NCBI RefSeq assembly: GCF_001425685.1
Contig: NZ_LMCY01000004.1
Location: forward strand, 124,541-188,540
Origin: Massilia sp. Root335
GTDB lineage: Bacteria; Pseudomonadota; Gammaproteobacteria; Burkholderiales; Burkholderiaceae_D
Reading direction: 5' to 3'
DNA length: 64,000 nt
Numbering within the stretch: position 1 is the first letter of the stretch; every line of letters starts with the position of its first letter. The notes under the pieces are model-generated. The model did no database searches, had not been told where the DNA came from, and saw only the letters and a program-made list of their open reading frames with translations. This document shows, piece by piece, positions 47,003 through 58,110 of the stretch. The position numbers and the translations under genes are program-made.

Positions 47003-47773
47003 ATGTTCGATTTTGCCCTGCTGGCCGTCGCGGCCTTCGTTGCCGGTCTCGTGGATGCTGTCGTCGGCGGGGGAGGATTGATCCAGATTCCGGCGATGTT
47101 CGCCGTGTTCCCCAGGGAAGTCCCGGCGACGCTGCTGGGAACAAATAAACTGGCGGCCATGTTCGGGACGGCCGTCGCTGCCGTCAGGTACAGCCGCCGC
47201 GTGACGGTTGCCTGGAGCACGGCGGCGCCGGCCGCCGTCGCCGCGTTCGCGCTGTCCTTCATCGGTGCCTGGACCGTGACTCGCGTGCCCGCCGACTTCG
47301 TGCGCAGCCTGCTGCCGCTGATCCTGCTCGCGGTGGCCGTGTACACGTTCAAGCAAAAGAACCTGGGCGCCGTGCACGCGCCGGTCCACAGCGGCATGAC
47401 GGAAAAGTTGTTGGCGACATGCGCCGGTGCCGCGATCGGTTTTTATGACGGTTTCTTCGGCCCGGGCACCGGCAGCTTCCTGATCTTCCTGTTCGTGCGC
47501 TTCTTCGGCTTCGACTTCCTGAGCGCGTCGGCCGCGGCGAAGATCGTCAACGTCGCGTGCAATATCTCGGCGCTGATGTGGTTCGGATACAGTGGTCACT
47601 TGATCTGGCAACTCGGCTTGCTGATGGCCGTGTGCCAGATTGCCGGGTCACTGGTCGGGACCCGGCTAGCGCTGAAACACGGCAGTGGTTTCGTGCGCAA
47701 GCTGTTCCTCGTTGTCGTCGGGCTGTTGATCGTAAAGACAGCGTTCGACACCTTTAAGCACCTTGCGTGGTGA
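47003..47773 (+). CDS. TauE/SafE-type membrane permease
   Basis: 256 residues, about seven to eight helices; the duplicated TauE motifs VDAVVGGGGLIQIP and FYDGFFGPGTGSFLIF are plain. Family members export sulfite, sulfoacetate or other organic anions. ATG chosen two codons inside a TTG-started frame. Confidence 0.9.
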   Translation: MFDFALLAVAAFVAGLVDAVVGGGGLIQIPAMFAVFPREVPATLLGTNKLAAMFGTAVAAVRYSRRVTVAWSTAAPAAVAAFALSFIGAWTVTRVPADFVRSLLPLILLAVAVYTFKQKNLGAVHAPVHSGMTEKLLATCAGAAIGFYDGFFGPGTGSFLIFLFVRFFGFDFLSASAAAKIVNVACNISALMWFGYSGHLIWQLGLLMAVCQIAGSLVGTRLALKHGSGFVRKLFLVVVGLLIVKTAFDTFKHLAW

Positions 47774-47774
47774 T

Positions 47775-47790
47775 TGTTTCACGTGAAACA
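47775..47790. promoter_or_regulatory. parS site 1 (perfect)
   Basis: TGTTTCACGTGAAACA, the full 16-bp palindromic chromosomal parS consensus, two bases after the permease stop and next to the end of the DUF1176 gene. Confidence 0.95.
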
Positions 47791-47791
47791 G

Positions 47792-48841
47792 TCAGCGCGC
47801 CTTGTGCACATGGGTGACGATGGTCGGTAAATCCCAGGCGCCGCCGGCGGTAATTTCGCGGCACATGCCAGTGGTCGTGGCCGATGTCTGCGCGAACGAC
47901 CGGCCATCCCACGTCCAGCTCGCGGCGCTGAAGCAATCGCCGATGCCGCGGCCCTTTTGTGTCGCCCGGATGACGCCGTCGGCGTAGTCGCTTGCGGAGG
48001 TTGTCACCAGGACGGCGGAATACGGCGGCCTGGCGTCGACGACCCAATAGCCGTCGCCCGTGTTGTAGGCGGCCATCCAGCAGGCGTGCGAGACGAGCAG
48101 CTTGTCCTTCGTGAGGCGGCGGACCACGGGCTCGTCTGTCTCGTCGGCCTTTGTGTCCACGAGTTCGCAACTGCCATCCTTTACGGTTTTGCGCAACGCG
48201 GCCATCAAGTCGCGGGCTTGCGCGGGCGTCAGTGTGACAGGTTGCTTGTCGTGGCTGACCGGCGCTGCGACGATGTCCGGCGCTGGGAGTGGCGGTAGAA
48301 CATTTGATTCCGGTTTCGTGCCCTTGCGTACCAAGGCGCCGGGCGTGTCCAGCCGTCCCTGGAATTCATCCATTTTAAGCAGCACGGCATTGGCGCCGGC
48401 CGTCGAGATCGTCCACGTCTTACCTTTTGCCGACCACGCGATCTGGCCATCCTTGAGCAGTGCCGGCAGCAGTGCGTTGACCTGTGCGTCGGACAGCTTG
48501 CCGCTATTCGACTTCGCATCGATGTGGACGGTGCCCAGCGCCCGGCCGTCGACTGTCATCGCGAGCTGGTCGGGTGCGGGGTGGTTCGGATCATCGGCCG
48601 GCTGAAACTGGACAGTGACGGGCTGGTCGGGGCCTGCGGCGCGTGTCAGCAGGATGGTGGCGTTCGGCGCCTCGTCGTCTTCCTGGTGGTAGCCGGCGGC
48701 GCGGCACGTCCTCGTGTTATCGCAGGCGAGTTGCCAATCCTTGTAATCGAACGAGATGGATGGCAGGTCGGAACGCGGATATGCGCCGACCGTGGCGGTG
48801 ACGGCGAGCAGGGCGAAGGTCAGCAAACGAGATTTCGGCAT
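47792..48841 (-). CDS. DUF1176 family exported protein
   Basis: 349 residues, signal peptide [21 protein letters not shown]. The start follows the signal; a longer frame begins inside parS 2 and is rejected. Contains the DUF1176 pattern ([21 protein letters not shown] with paired cysteines near the N-terminus; CDNTRTC-like and C-terminal [16 protein letters not shown]). Function unknown. Flanked by two parS sites. Confidence 0.8.
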   Translation of the reverse strand: MPKSRLLTFALLAVTATVGAYPRSDLPSISFDYKDWQLACDNTRTCRAAGYHQEDDEAPNATILLTRAAGPDQPVTVQFQPADDPNHPAPDQLAMTVDGRALGTVHIDAKSNSGKLSDAQVNALLPALLKDGQIAWSAKGKTWTISTAGANAVLLKMDEFQGRLDTPGALVRKGTKPESNVLPPLPAPDIVAAPVSHDKQPVTLTPAQARDLMAALRKTVKDGSCELVDTKADETDEPVVRRLTKDKLLVSHACWMAAYNTGDGYWVVDARPPYSAVLVTTSASDYADGVIRATQKGRGIGDCFSAASWTWDGRSFAQTSATTTGMCREITAGGAWDLPTIVTHVHKAR

Positions 48842-48893
48842 GGCGGCGAGGATGGGTTGGCGTGGCAAAAGCCTAACATGAGCTCGCATTCGC

Positions 48894-48909
48894 TGTTTCA
48901 CGTGAAACA
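48894..48909. promoter_or_regulatory. parS site 2 (perfect)
   Basis: TGTTTCACGTGAAACA again, 52 bases upstream of the DUF1176 start and about 90 bases before mnmG. Confidence 0.95.
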
Positions 48910-48997
48910 AAATCTGTCGTTTTCGTGGCCGCGCAGAAGCGATGTGGAAAAAAGAATTTATAATCGACCCTTAATCCTCCTCGCAACACATTCCATC

Positions 48998-50932
48998 ATG
49001 CTATTTCCGACAGAATTCGACGTGATCGTCGTTGGCGGCGGCCATGCCGGCACCGAAGCGGCGCTCGCGTCTGCGCGCATGGGCCAAAAGACCCTGTTGC
49101 TCACTCACAATATCGAGACCCTGGGCGCGATGTCCTGCAACCCGTCCATCGGCGGGATCGGCAAGGGGCACCTCGTCAAGGAAGTCGACGCCATGGGCGG
49201 CGCGATGGCCATCGCCACCGACGAAGCCGGCATCCAGTTCCGCATCCTGAACTCCTCGAAGGGCCCGGCCGTGCGCGCCACCCGTGCCCAGGCCGACCGC
49301 ATGCTGTACAAGCAGGCGATCCGTTCTCGCCTCGAAAACCAGCCTGATCTGTGGCTGTTCCAGCAGGCCGTCGACGACCTGATGGTCGAAGGCGACCGCG
49401 TCGTCGGTGCCGTCACGCAGATCGGCCTGCGCTTCCGTGCACGCGCCGTCGTGCTGACGGCCGGTACTTTCCTGGACGGTAAGATCCACGTCGGCCTGCA
49501 GAATTACTCGGCCGGCCGTGCGGGCGATCCGCCGGCAGTCTCCCTGTCGGCGCGCCTGAAGGAGCTGAAATTGCCGCAGGGCCGTTTGAAAACCGGTACG
49601 CCGCCGCGCATCGACGGGCGCAGCATCGACTTTTCCGTCATGACGGAACAGCCGGGCGATCTGGATCCGGTGCCCGTGTTTTCGTATATGGGCAATGCGG
49701 CCATGCACCCGAAGCAGTTGCCGTGCTGGGTCACGCACACGAATGCGCAGACGCACGACATCATCCGCAACGGCCTGGACCGCAGCCCCATGTACACGGG
49801 CGTGATCGAAGGCGTCGGTCCCCGCTACTGCCCATCGATCGAAGACAAGATTCACCGCTTCGCGGCCAAGGAATCGCACCAGATTTTCCTCGAGCCGGAA
49901 GGCCTCACGACCAACGAGTTTTATCCGAACGGTATCTCGACGAGCCTGCCGTTCGACGTGCAACTGGCCCTCGTGCGGTCGATGCGCGGTCTGGAGAATG
50001 CGTTCATCCTGCGCCCCGGTTATGCGATCGAATACGATTATTTTGATCCGCGTGGCCTGAAAGCGTCGCTGGAGACGAAGGCGGTTCAAGGCCTGTTCTT
50101 TGCCGGGCAGATCAACGGCACGACCGGCTACGAGGAAGCGGCCGCGCAAGGCATGTTGGCCGGCATCAATGCGGCACTGCAGACCCGGGGCGAGGAAGCG
50201 TGGACGCCGTCCCGTTCCGAAGCGTATCTCGGCGTGCTCGTCGACGACCTGACGACGCAGGGCGTGGCGGAACCGTACCGCATGTTCACGAGCCGCGCCG
50301 AATACCGCCTGTCGCTGCGCGAAGACAATGCGGATATGCGCCTGACGGAGATCGGCCGCAAGCTGGGCGTCGTTGGCGACGCCCAGTGGGAAGCGTTCGA
50401 GCGCAAGCGCGACGCCGTCGCGCTCGAACTGGAACGCCTGCGTTCGACCTGGGTCAACCCGCGCATCGTCACCGCCGCCGAATCCGAGCGCGTGATCGGG
50501 CAGGCCATCGAGCGCGAATACAACCTGGCCGACCTGCTGCGCCGTCCTGGCGTCGAGTACGACAAGCTGGTGAGCCTGCAGGGCGTCGACGGCCAGGCAC
50601 TGGGCGGCCCGGGCGTGAGTGACCCGGCCGTGCGGGAGCAGGTCGAAATCCAGTTGAAATATTCTGGCTATATCAACCGCCAGGCGCGCGAGGTGGAACG
50701 CCACGATTACTACGAAAACCTCAAATTGCCGGAGAACCTGAACTATCTGGAAATCACGGCGCTGTCGATCGAGGTGCGCCAGAAGCTCGACAAGCAGCGT
50801 CCCGAGACGCTGGGCCAGGCGTCGCGGATTTCTGGCGTGACGCCGGCGGCAATTTCACTGCTGCTCGTGCACCTCAAAAAGCGCGGCGCCAAGGGTTTTA
50901 CCGGTGTGCCGAATGAGGAATCGGCCGCATGA
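48998..50932 (+). CDS. mnmG: tRNA uridine-5-carboxymethylaminomethyl modification enzyme
   Basis: 644 residues. FAD motif GGGHAGTE (13-20), the GidA signature [15 protein letters not shown] and [13 protein letters not shown], and the C-terminal helical domain ([16 protein letters not shown]). With MnmE it modifies U34 of certain tRNAs. A TATAAT lies at 48959-48964 without a good -35. Stop overlaps rsmG (ATGA). Confidence 0.97.
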   Translation: MLFPTEFDVIVVGGGHAGTEAALASARMGQKTLLLTHNIETLGAMSCNPSIGGIGKGHLVKEVDAMGGAMAIATDEAGIQFRILNSSKGPAVRATRAQADRMLYKQAIRSRLENQPDLWLFQQAVDDLMVEGDRVVGAVTQIGLRFRARAVVLTAGTFLDGKIHVGLQNYSAGRAGDPPAVSLSARLKELKLPQGRLKTGTPPRIDGRSIDFSVMTEQPGDLDPVPVFSYMGNAAMHPKQLPCWVTHTNAQTHDIIRNGLDRSPMYTGVIEGVGPRYCPSIEDKIHRFAAKESHQIFLEPEGLTTNEFYPNGISTSLPFDVQLALVRSMRGLENAFILRPGYAIEYDYFDPRGLKASLETKAVQGLFFAGQINGTTGYEEAAAQGMLAGINAALQTRGEEAWTPSRSEAYLGVLVDDLTTQGVAEPYRMFTSRAEYRLSLREDNADMRLTEIGRKLGVVGDAQWEAFERKRDAVALELERLRSTWVNPRIVTAAESERVIGQAIEREYNLADLLRRPGVEYDKLVSLQGVDGQALGGPGVSDPAVREQVEIQLKYSGYINRQAREVERHDYYENLKLPENLNYLEITALSIEVRQKLDKQRPETLGQASRISGVTPAAISLLLVHLKKRGAKGFTGVPNEESAA

Positions 50933-51576
50933 AGAATTTTGATCGTACTGCTTTGTCCGCTGTGCTGGGCGAGGGCATCGCCGCGATGCACCTCGACGTG
51001 AGCCCGGCCCAGCAGGACAAGCTGATGGATTACCTGGCCCTGATGTTCAAGTGGAATGCCGTCTACAACCTGACGTCCTTGCGCGACCCAATGCAGATGG
51101 TCACGCACCACTTGCTGGATTCGCTGGCCGCCGTGCCGGCATTCGCGACGGCGCGCAATGTGCTGGACGTCGGTTCGGGAGGCGGTCTACCGGGGATCGT
51201 CCTGGCAATCGTGCGTCCGGACATGAACGTGTCGATGATCGATACCGTCCATAAAAAGACGGCTTTTCTGACGCAGGTGAAAGCCGAGCTGGGGCTGGTC
51301 AACGTCACGGTGTACACGGCGCGGGTCGAGCAACTGCAGGTGAGCGATAAATTCGATGTCATCACGTCGCGCGCGTTTGCCGACCTCTCGGATTTCGTCA
51401 ACTGGTCCTGTCACCTGCTGGCCGATGGCGGACGCTATATCGCCCTGAAAGGGGTGGCGCCGAAAGATGAACAGGAACGGCTGCCGCCGGCGTGGAAGGT
51501 GGCCGGACTGGAACCGCTGCAAGTGCCCAGGCTGGGTGCGGAGCGTCACCTGGTATTCATCGAACGTTCCACGTGA
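50929..51576 (+). CDS. rsmG: 16S rRNA (guanine527-N7)-methyltransferase
   Basis: 215 residues. SAM motif [17 protein letters not shown] and [11 protein letters not shown] match RsmG/GidB. The near-parS at 51565-51580 overlaps its last codons. Confidence 0.95.
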   Translation: MKNFDRTALSAVLGEGIAAMHLDVSPAQQDKLMDYLALMFKWNAVYNLTSLRDPMQMVTHHLLDSLAAVPAFATARNVLDVGSGGGLPGIVLAIVRPDMNVSMIDTVHKKTAFLTQVKAELGLVNVTVYTARVEQLQVSDKFDVITSRAFADLSDFVNWSCHLLADGGRYIALKGVAPKDEQERLPPAWKVAGLEPLQVPRLGAERHLVFIERST

Positions 51577-51580
51577 AACA
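51565..51580. promoter_or_regulatory. parS-like site 3 (two mismatches)
   Basis: CGTTCCACGTGAAACA differs from the consensus at positions 1 and 5, the left arm; it overlaps the rsmG stop. Confidence 0.6.
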
Positions 51581-51605
51581 TCCGCGGAAACGTCCGCAAC
51601 GACGC

Positions 51606-51695
51606 ACAAGCAGATAAACCGTATAACCAGTTTATACTGTTATTACCATATAAATCGTATAAATCGTTTTAATGGTATTAACCGTATGACTGACA
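51606..51695. promoter_or_regulatory. AT-rich repeat leader of parA
   Basis: Short repeats around ACCGTATAA, CCATATAA and CGTATAAATCG between rsmG and parA. Likely parA promoter; possibly bound by ParA for autoregulation. Confidence 0.4.
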
Positions 51696-51704
51696 AGGGC
51701 ATAC

Positions 51705-52475
51705 ATGGCGAAAATTTTTTGCGTAGCAAATCAGAAGGGCGGGGTCGGCAAGACCACCACCAGCGTGAACCTGTCCGCCGGTCTCGCCAAGTTGGACCAG
51801 CGCGTGCTGCTGGTCGACCTCGACCCGCAGGGCAATGCCACCATGGGCGCGGGCATCAACAAGGCGGGACTGACTTCGTCGATTTACGAGGTGCTGCTGG
51901 GTGAAGCCGAGGTGGCCGCGGCGCGCCTGCGCAGCGAAGCAGGGCGCTTCGACGTGCTGCCGGCCAACCGCGAACTGGCCGGCGCGGAAGTCGAGATGGT
52001 CGAGCTGGAAAACCGCGAGCGCCGCTTGAAGGAAGCGCTGGCCAAGGTCGACGCCGACTACGACTTCATCCTCATCGACTGTCCGCCGGCGCTGTCGATG
52101 CTGACCCTGAACGGCCTCGTGTCGGCGCACGGCGTCATCATCCCGATGCAGTGCGAGTATTACGCGCTGGAGGGCCTGTCCGATCTCGTGAACACGATCA
52201 AGAAGGTGCACGCGAACCTGAACCATGACCTGCGCATCATCGGGCTGCTGCGCGTGATGTTCGATCCGCGCATGACGCTGTCGCAGCAGGTGTCGAGCCA
52301 GCTCGAACAGCATTTCGGCGACAAGGTCTTCAAGACGATCATCCCGCGCAACGTGCGCCTGGCGGAAGCGCCGTCGTACGGCATCCCGGGCGTGACGTTC
52401 GATCCGTCCTCGAAAGGCGCGCAGGCGTATATCGCCTTCGGCGCGGAGATGGTCGAGCGCATCAAGACAATGTAA
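51705..52475 (+). CDS. parA: chromosome-partitioning ATPase ParA (Soj type)
   Basis: 256 residues. Deviant Walker A KGGVGKTT (11-18) with the signature Lys, DLDPQGNAT switch I and LIDCPPAL. Short, without an N-terminal DNA-binding domain, so chromosomal (type Ib-like) rather than plasmid. Works with ParB and the parS sites to segregate the origin region. Confidence 0.96.
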   Translation: MAKIFCVANQKGGVGKTTTSVNLSAGLAKLDQRVLLVDLDPQGNATMGAGINKAGLTSSIYEVLLGEAEVAAARLRSEAGRFDVLPANRELAGAEVEMVELENRERRLKEALAKVDADYDFILIDCPPALSMLTLNGLVSAHGVIIPMQCEYYALEGLSDLVNTIKKVHANLNHDLRIIGLLRVMFDPRMTLSQQVSSQLEQHFGDKVFKTIIPRNVRLAEAPSYGIPGVTFDPSSKGAQAYIAFGAEMVERIKTM

Positions 52476-52493
52476 CCAGAACATAAAAACGTC

Positions 52494-53378
52494 ATGGCAA
52501 CCAAAAAACTCAAAGGTCTCGGCCGCGGCCTCGATGCGCTGCTCGGCGGGGACGCCCCGGAAACGCCGGCCACGCCCAGCGGCACGCCGTCCCTGCTTCC
52601 CGTCGCGCAGATCCAGGCCGGCAAATACCAGCCGCGCACGCGCATGGACGACGGCTCGCTGTCCGAACTGGCCGCGTCGATCAAATCCCAGGGCATCATG
52701 CAGCCGGTGCTCGTGCGCCCGATCGATGGTGCCGCCTCGGGCGCCCGCTACGAGATCATCGCCGGCGAACGGCGCTTCCGCGCGGCGCAGCTGGCGGGCC
52801 TGGACGAGATCCCGGTCCTCGTGCGCGACGTCGACGACCAGAACGCCGCCGCGATGGCGCTGATCGAGAACATCCAGCGCGAAGACCTCAATCCGCTGGA
52901 AGAAGCGCAGGGCATCGCGCGCCTGATCTCCGAATTCAGTTTTACCCACGAGCAGGCGGCCCAGGCCGTCGGCCGTTCGCGCAGCGCCGTGTCGAACCTG
53001 CTGCGCCTCGTGAATCTCGCGCAACCCGTGCAGACGATGCTGATGGCCGGCGACATCGACATGGGGCACGCGCGCGCGCTGCTCGCCGTCGATGCGGCGA
53101 GCCAGATCGCGCTGGCGAACCAGGTGATCGCCAAGCGCCTGTCCGTGCGCGAGACGGAAAAGATGGTGGCACGCACGCTCGAAGAGCAGAGCGCGCCGCC
53201 GGCCGCCGCGCGCCAGAAAGAAAAGTCGGGCGACATCGTGCGCCTCGAGGAAGAACTGTCGGACCGCCTCGCGACGCCCGTCGCGTTCAAGATGGGACCG
53301 CGGGGCAAGGGACAGCTGATCATCGACTTCGCCGACCTCGACATTCTCGACACCGTGCTCGCGCGCCTGCGCGCGTGA
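52494..53378 (+). CDS. parB: chromosome-partitioning protein ParB
   Basis: 294 residues. KGLGRGLDALLGG opening (ParA-stimulating), CTP-binding motif GERRFRA (91-97), LIENIQREDLNPLEEA and HTH (TQEQ-like FTHEQAAQAVGRSRSAVSN). Binds parS and spreads. Confidence 0.97.
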   Translation: MATKKLKGLGRGLDALLGGDAPETPATPSGTPSLLPVAQIQAGKYQPRTRMDDGSLSELAASIKSQGIMQPVLVRPIDGAASGARYEIIAGERRFRAAQLAGLDEIPVLVRDVDDQNAAAMALIENIQREDLNPLEEAQGIARLISEFSFTHEQAAQAVGRSRSAVSNLLRLVNLAQPVQTMLMAGDIDMGHARALLAVDAASQIALANQVIAKRLSVRETEKMVARTLEEQSAPPAAARQKEKSGDIVRLEEELSDRLATPVAFKMGPRGKGQLIIDFADLDILDTVLARLRA

Positions 53379-53767
53379 GCGCCTGAGCCACATCCGCCGC
53401 ATCCGCCGCACCCCGCGGCGCCGTCACCACGAGGCTTGTTGTAATTTGGGCACAGCGGCGGCGCGCGCCGCCCGCGTGCGCGCGCCGTCGACCCATGCAC
53501 GGCGGGTCAAAAAAGCGTCGCTGCGCCGCCGTTCCAGGGTTGCAACCCATGGCGCATACTGCGTTATCCCGCATCCCGAGACGTACGCCAGGCGCCGCCG
53601 CGTCACAATCCCGATGTCTCGTTTTCCGTGCTTTTGTTATCAAATCAAGCAACTTTACCCGGGCAGAATCGTTTGACTCCACTTAGTACAACCACTTATA
53701 ATCTCGGGGATTTCTGTAATTACCACGCCGTAACTCGTTTCCCGACGGCTAGCGCGAAAATAAAAAT
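53379..53767. other. intergenic region before the atp operon
   Basis: About 390 bases; short frames across it lack support. The last 100 bases hold the atp promoter; the rest is GC-rich with no recognised structure. Confidence 0.55.
53673..53702 (+). promoter_or_regulatory. sigma70 promoter of the atp operon
   Basis: TTGACT, 18-bp spacer, TATAAT; transcription would start near 53709, about 59 bases before atpI. Confidence 0.75.
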
Positions 53768-54112
53768 ATGCTGCGCATAGTCTCCCTGCAATTAATAGCA
53801 ACAACAGTCGCTGGCTTGATCGCCGGACTGCTGTGGGGCGGGGCTGCGATGTTTTCCGCGGTTCTGGGTGGATTGTGTTGTGTCGTCCCCAACGGCCTGT
53901 TCGCGCTGCGCCTGTTCGCAAGCGCGCGCCGACCGGGCGCCGCAAACCCGATGTCGTTTTTCATCGGCGAATTTATAAAGATTGCGTCGACACTCGCTTT
54001 CCTAGGGGCGACTGTCTGGCTGTACCACGATTTGAACTGGCCGGCGCTCCTCGGCGGCTTCATCGTGGCGCTCAAAAGTTACATCATCTTATTGTTTAGG
54101 CACCGTAAATGA
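53768..54112 (+). CDS. atpI: ATP synthase protein I
   Basis: 114 residues, four hydrophobic helices, [17 protein letters not shown] and C-terminal [10 protein letters not shown]. AtpI assists c-ring assembly. First gene of the operon; stop overlaps atpB (ATGA). Confidence 0.9.
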   Translation: MLRIVSLQLIATTVAGLIAGLLWGGAAMFSAVLGGLCCVVPNGLFALRLFASARRPGAANPMSFFIGEFIKIASTLAFLGATVWLYHDLNWPALLGGFIVALKSYIILLFRHRK

Positions 54113-54993
54113 CTACTGAAAACGTGGCGGGAGCAGCACAACCAGCGAGTGAGCACGTCATCACGACTGGTGAATACATCACACACCACCTGCATCACAA
54201 TGCATCGCACCTGCAAAACGGACCGATCGACTTTTCTGTCATTCACTATGACACAATTTTCTGGTCGGTGTTGCTGGCTGCTATCACCTCGATCGTCCTG
54301 ATCGCCGCCGCGCGCCGCGTCACCACCGGCGTGCCGGGCCGTTTCCAGGGCTTCGTCGAAATGATCGTCGAAATGGTCGAAGACCAGTCCAAGGCCATCG
54401 TCCACGGCAACCGCACCTTCATCGCGCCGCTCGCGCTGACCGTGTTCATCTGGGTCATCCTGATGAACTCGATGGACTTCCTGCCGGTCGACCTGTTCGC
54501 CACCATTTTCCGCGCGCTGGGCATCCATAATGCCGAGGGTCATGAGCCGTTCTTCCGCGTCGTTCCGACCGCCGACCTGAACGGTACGCTGGGCATGTCG
54601 CTGGTCGTGCTGTTCTTCATGCTCTACTACAACATCAAGATCAAGGGCGTGGGCGGTTTCGTGCACGAGCTGTTCAACGCTCCGTTCGGTTCCCATCCGG
54701 CGCTGTGGCCGGCCAACTTCGGCTTGAACCTCATCGAATTCGCTGCAAAAACTGTCTCGCTCGCAATGCGACTGTTCGGCAACATGTTTGCTGGCGAACT
54801 GATCTTCCTGCTGATCGCGCTGCTGGGCGCCCAGTGGGTTGGCTTCACGACCCAGAGTGTCCTGCTGTCGGGCCTGCACATCTTCGCCGGTTCGATCTGG
54901 GCAGTGTTCCACATCCTGATCGTGCTGTTGCAAGCTTTCATTTTCATGATGCTGACGCTGGTGTACCTCGGCCAGGCGCATGAGGGTCACTAA
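54109..54993 (+). CDS. atpB: F1Fo ATP synthase subunit a
   Basis: 294 residues with five to six membrane helices. [15 protein letters not shown] contains the essential Arg of the proton channel. The N-terminal His-rich extension ([11 protein letters not shown]) is typical of betaproteobacteria. Confidence 0.97.
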   Translation: MTTENVAGAAQPASEHVITTGEYITHHLHHNASHLQNGPIDFSVIHYDTIFWSVLLAAITSIVLIAAARRVTTGVPGRFQGFVEMIVEMVEDQSKAIVHGNRTFIAPLALTVFIWVILMNSMDFLPVDLFATIFRALGIHNAEGHEPFFRVVPTADLNGTLGMSLVVLFFMLYYNIKIKGVGGFVHELFNAPFGSHPALWPANFGLNLIEFAAKTVSLAMRLFGNMFAGELIFLLIALLGAQWVGFTTQSVLLSGLHIFAGSIWAVFHILIVLLQAFIFMMLTLVYLGQAHEGH

Positions 54994-55045
54994 GCGGCAT
55001 CTCGTTTTTGCAGTATCCAGTAATTTTATTTTTTACTTTTTTTGA

Positions 55046-55309
<264 letters not shown>

Positions 55310-55328
55310 TCCCCCGGACTCTTGAATA

Positions 55329-55362
55329 GCCGGGCCAGCGACGCAAAAAGCGCCGGCCCGGC
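55329..55362 (+). repeat. intercistronic hairpin after atpE
   Basis: GCCGGGCC and GGCCCGGC around an 18-base loop. Such hairpins often protect the abundant atpE message; no T-run, so not a terminator. Confidence 0.6.
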
Positions 55363-55389
55363 GTACTTCATTCTGAGAAGGAAAAAGCT

Positions 55390-55860
55390 GTGAACTTAAA
55401 CGCCACAATGTTTGTGCAGTCCATTGTGTTCCTCATCCTGGCGTGGGTCGTCGCGAAATTCGTGTGGCCGCCGGTGATGGGGGCCCTGGACGCACGTGCG
55501 ACGAAAATCGCTGAAGGTCTGGCCGCGGCCGACCAGGGCAAGCAGGCCATGGCCGCTGCCGAGAAGCGCGTGCAGGTCGAACTGGCCAGCGCCCGCGACG
55601 AAGGCGCCAAGCGCATCGCCGACGCCGAAAAGCGCGCCCAGATGGTCGCCGACGAGATCAAGGCCAATGCCCAGGCCGAAGCCGACCGCATCATCGCCCA
55701 GGCCCGTGCCGAAGCCGAGCAACAAATGAGCAAGGCCCGCGAAGAACTGCGCGCCCAGGTGGCCACGCTGGCCGTCGCGGGTGCCGAGCAGATCCTCAAG
55801 CGCGAAGTGAACGCAGCGGCCCACGCCGACCTGCTGAACCAACTGGCGACCGAGCTGTAA
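55390..55860 (+). CDS. atpF: F1Fo ATP synthase subunit b
   Basis: 156 residues, GTG start with GAAGGAAA. One N-terminal membrane helix (about 5-25), then a long charged Ala-rich coiled coil forming the peripheral stalk. Confidence 0.95.
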   Translation: MNLNATMFVQSIVFLILAWVVAKFVWPPVMGALDARATKIAEGLAAADQGKQAMAAAEKRVQVELASARDEGAKRIADAEKRAQMVADEIKANAQAEADRIIAQARAEAEQQMSKAREELRAQVATLAVAGAEQILKREVNAAAHADLLNQLATEL

Positions 55861-55862
55861 TC

Positions 55863-56396
55863 ATGGCTGAGCTCGCAACCGTTGCCCGCCCTTACGCCGA
55901 AGCGCTGTTCCGTGTCGCCCAAGCCGGCGACATGAACGCCTGGTCGGCCGTCGTGTCGGAACTGGCCCAGATCGGTGCCAGTGCCGACGTGCAAGCGTTC
56001 GCCAATAACCCGAACGTTACGCAAGCCCAGCTGGCCGACACGATTGCGTCCCTGGTCAAGTCGCCGCTGAACGCTGAAGCGAAGAACTTTATCTCGATGC
56101 TGGCCGAAAACGGCCGCGTCGTCCTGCTGACCCAAATCGCTGCCCAGTTCAACGAACTGAAGAATGCGCAGGAAGGCGCCGCCGACGCGCATGTCTTCAG
56201 CGCGTTCGAGCTCGCCCCGGCGCAGGTGGCGCAGCTGGCCGCATCGCTGGAAAAGAAATTTGGCCGCAAGCTGAACCCAACGGTGACAGTGGATCCTTCG
56301 CTGATCGGTGGTGTGCGCGTGGTCGTTGGCGACGAAGTGCTCGATACCTCGGTGCGTGCCAAGCTGCAACAGATGCATGTTGCGCTCACGGCCTGA
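55863..56396 (+). CDS. atpH: F1Fo ATP synthase subunit delta
   Basis: 177 residues. [15 protein letters not shown] opening and C-terminal [26 protein letters not shown] match OSCP/delta. Connects the stalk to F1. Confidence 0.95.
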   Translation: MAELATVARPYAEALFRVAQAGDMNAWSAVVSELAQIGASADVQAFANNPNVTQAQLADTIASLVKSPLNAEAKNFISMLAENGRVVLLTQIAAQFNELKNAQEGAADAHVFSAFELAPAQVAQLAASLEKKFGRKLNPTVTVDPSLIGGVRVVVGDEVLDTSVRAKLQQMHVALTA

Positions 56397-56468
56397 GGAA
56401 TTCGCACGATACGCCGGCGCCCGACGCCCTTGCCCTACGCATCAAGAAACTATTAGGAGTTAGCACTC

Positions 56469-58004
56469 ATGCAACTTAACCCATCTGAAATCAGTGAACT
56501 GATCAAGAGCCGGATCCAGGGTCTCGAGGGTTCCGCTGAAGTTCGCAATCAAGGCACGGTCATTTCCGTCGCCGACGGTATCTGCCGCATCCATGGTCTG
56601 TCGGACGTGATGCAGGGCGAGATGCTGGAATTCCCCGGCAACACCTTCGGCCTCGCCATGAACCTGGAGCGCGACTCGGTCGGCGCCGTGGTGCTGGGTA
56701 ACTACGAGCACATCTCGGAAGGCGACGTGGTCAAGACCACCGGCCGCATCCTGGAAGTGCCGATCGGCCCGGAACTGCGCGGCCGCGTCGTCAACGCCCT
56801 GGGCCAGCCGATCGACGGCAAGGGTCCGATCAACACCACCCTGACCGCCGCCGTCGAAAAGATCGCGCCGGGCGTGATCGCGCGTGAATCCGTGTCGCAG
56901 CCGATGCAGACCGGCCTCAAGGCAATCGACTCGATGGTGCCGATCGGCCGTGGCCAGCGCGAGCTGATCATTGGCGACCGCCAGACCGGCAAGTCGGCCG
57001 TGGCAGTCGACGCGATCATCAACCAGAAGGGTCAGAACATGACCTGCGTGTACGTTGCGATCGGCCAGAAAGCATCGACCATCAAGAACATCGTGCGTTC
57101 GCTGGAACAGCACGGCGCGATGGAGTACACGATCGTCGTCGCCGCTTCCGCTTCGGAATCGGCCGCCATGCAATACATCTCGGCCTACTCGGGCTGCGCG
57201 ATGGGCGAATACTTCCGCGACCGCGGCGAAGACGCGCTGATCGTGTATGACGACCTGTCGAAGCAGGCAGTCGCCTACCGCCAGATCTCGCTGCTGCTGC
57301 GCCGTCCGCCGGGCCGCGAAGCCTACCCGGGCGACGTGTTCTACCTGCACAGCCGTCTGCTGGAGCGTGCCGCACGCGTCAACGCCGACTACGTCGAAGC
57401 CTTCACCGGCGGCGCCGTCAAGGGCAAGACCGGTTCGCTGACCGCACTGCCGATCATCGAAACGCAGGCAGGCGACGTCTCGGCCTTCGTGCCGACCAAC
57501 GTGATCTCGATTACCGACGGCCAGATCTTCCTGGAGACCTCGCTGTTCAACGCCGGTATCCGTCCTGCGATCAACGCCGGTATCTCGGTGTCGCGCGTCG
57601 GTGGCGCCGCCCAGACCAAGGTCATCAAGGGCCTGTCCGGCGGTATCCGTACCGACCTGGCGCAGTACCGTGAGCTGGCCGCGTTCGCGCAGTTCGCATC
57701 GGACCTGGACGAATCGACCCGCAAGCAGCTGGACCGCGGTGCCCGCGTGACCGAACTGCTGAAGCAGCCGCAATACTCGCCGCTGCCGATCTCGCTGATG
57801 GCCGCGTCGCTGTTCGCCGTCAACAAGGGCTACTTCGACGACATCGACGTCAAGCAAGTGCTGGCCTTCGAAGCCGGCCTGCACGGCTACCTGAAGACCA
57901 AGCAAGCTGCCCTCCTGTCGAAGATCGAAGAAACCAAGCAACTGGACAAGGACGGCGAAGCTACGCTGGCCGCCGCCGTTGCTGATTTCAAGAAAGCATT
58001 CTGA
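56469..58004 (+). CDS. atpA: F1Fo ATP synthase subunit alpha
   Basis: 511 residues. Walker A GDRQTGKS (169-176) and the noncatalytic-site residues are intact. [14 protein letters not shown] opening. 72-base gap after atpH. Confidence 0.98.
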   Translation: MQLNPSEISELIKSRIQGLEGSAEVRNQGTVISVADGICRIHGLSDVMQGEMLEFPGNTFGLAMNLERDSVGAVVLGNYEHISEGDVVKTTGRILEVPIGPELRGRVVNALGQPIDGKGPINTTLTAAVEKIAPGVIARESVSQPMQTGLKAIDSMVPIGRGQRELIIGDRQTGKSAVAVDAIINQKGQNMTCVYVAIGQKASTIKNIVRSLEQHGAMEYTIVVAASASESAAMQYISAYSGCAMGEYFRDRGEDALIVYDDLSKQAVAYRQISLLLRRPPGREAYPGDVFYLHSRLLERAARVNADYVEAFTGGAVKGKTGSLTALPIIETQAGDVSAFVPTNVISITDGQIFLETSLFNAGIRPAINAGISVSRVGGAAQTKVIKGLSGGIRTDLAQYRELAAFAQFASDLDESTRKQLDRGARVTELLKQPQYSPLPISLMAASLFAVNKGYFDDIDVKQVLAFEAGLHGYLKTKQAALLSKIEETKQLDKDGEATLAAAVADFKKAF

Positions 58005-58110
58005 TCGATCCGGGACGGGCGCGCCGCCGAGACGGCGCCCCCGTCCCATCCATCAGGGCGAGGGCCGCTGGAAGCTGGCTGCGGCCCTCAAACCAAAGGA
58101 GTAAGGACTC

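Noticed and set aside
53424..53686. Short open frames between parB and atpI
   Set aside because: Arg-rich, overlapping on both strands, and they run into the atp promoter.
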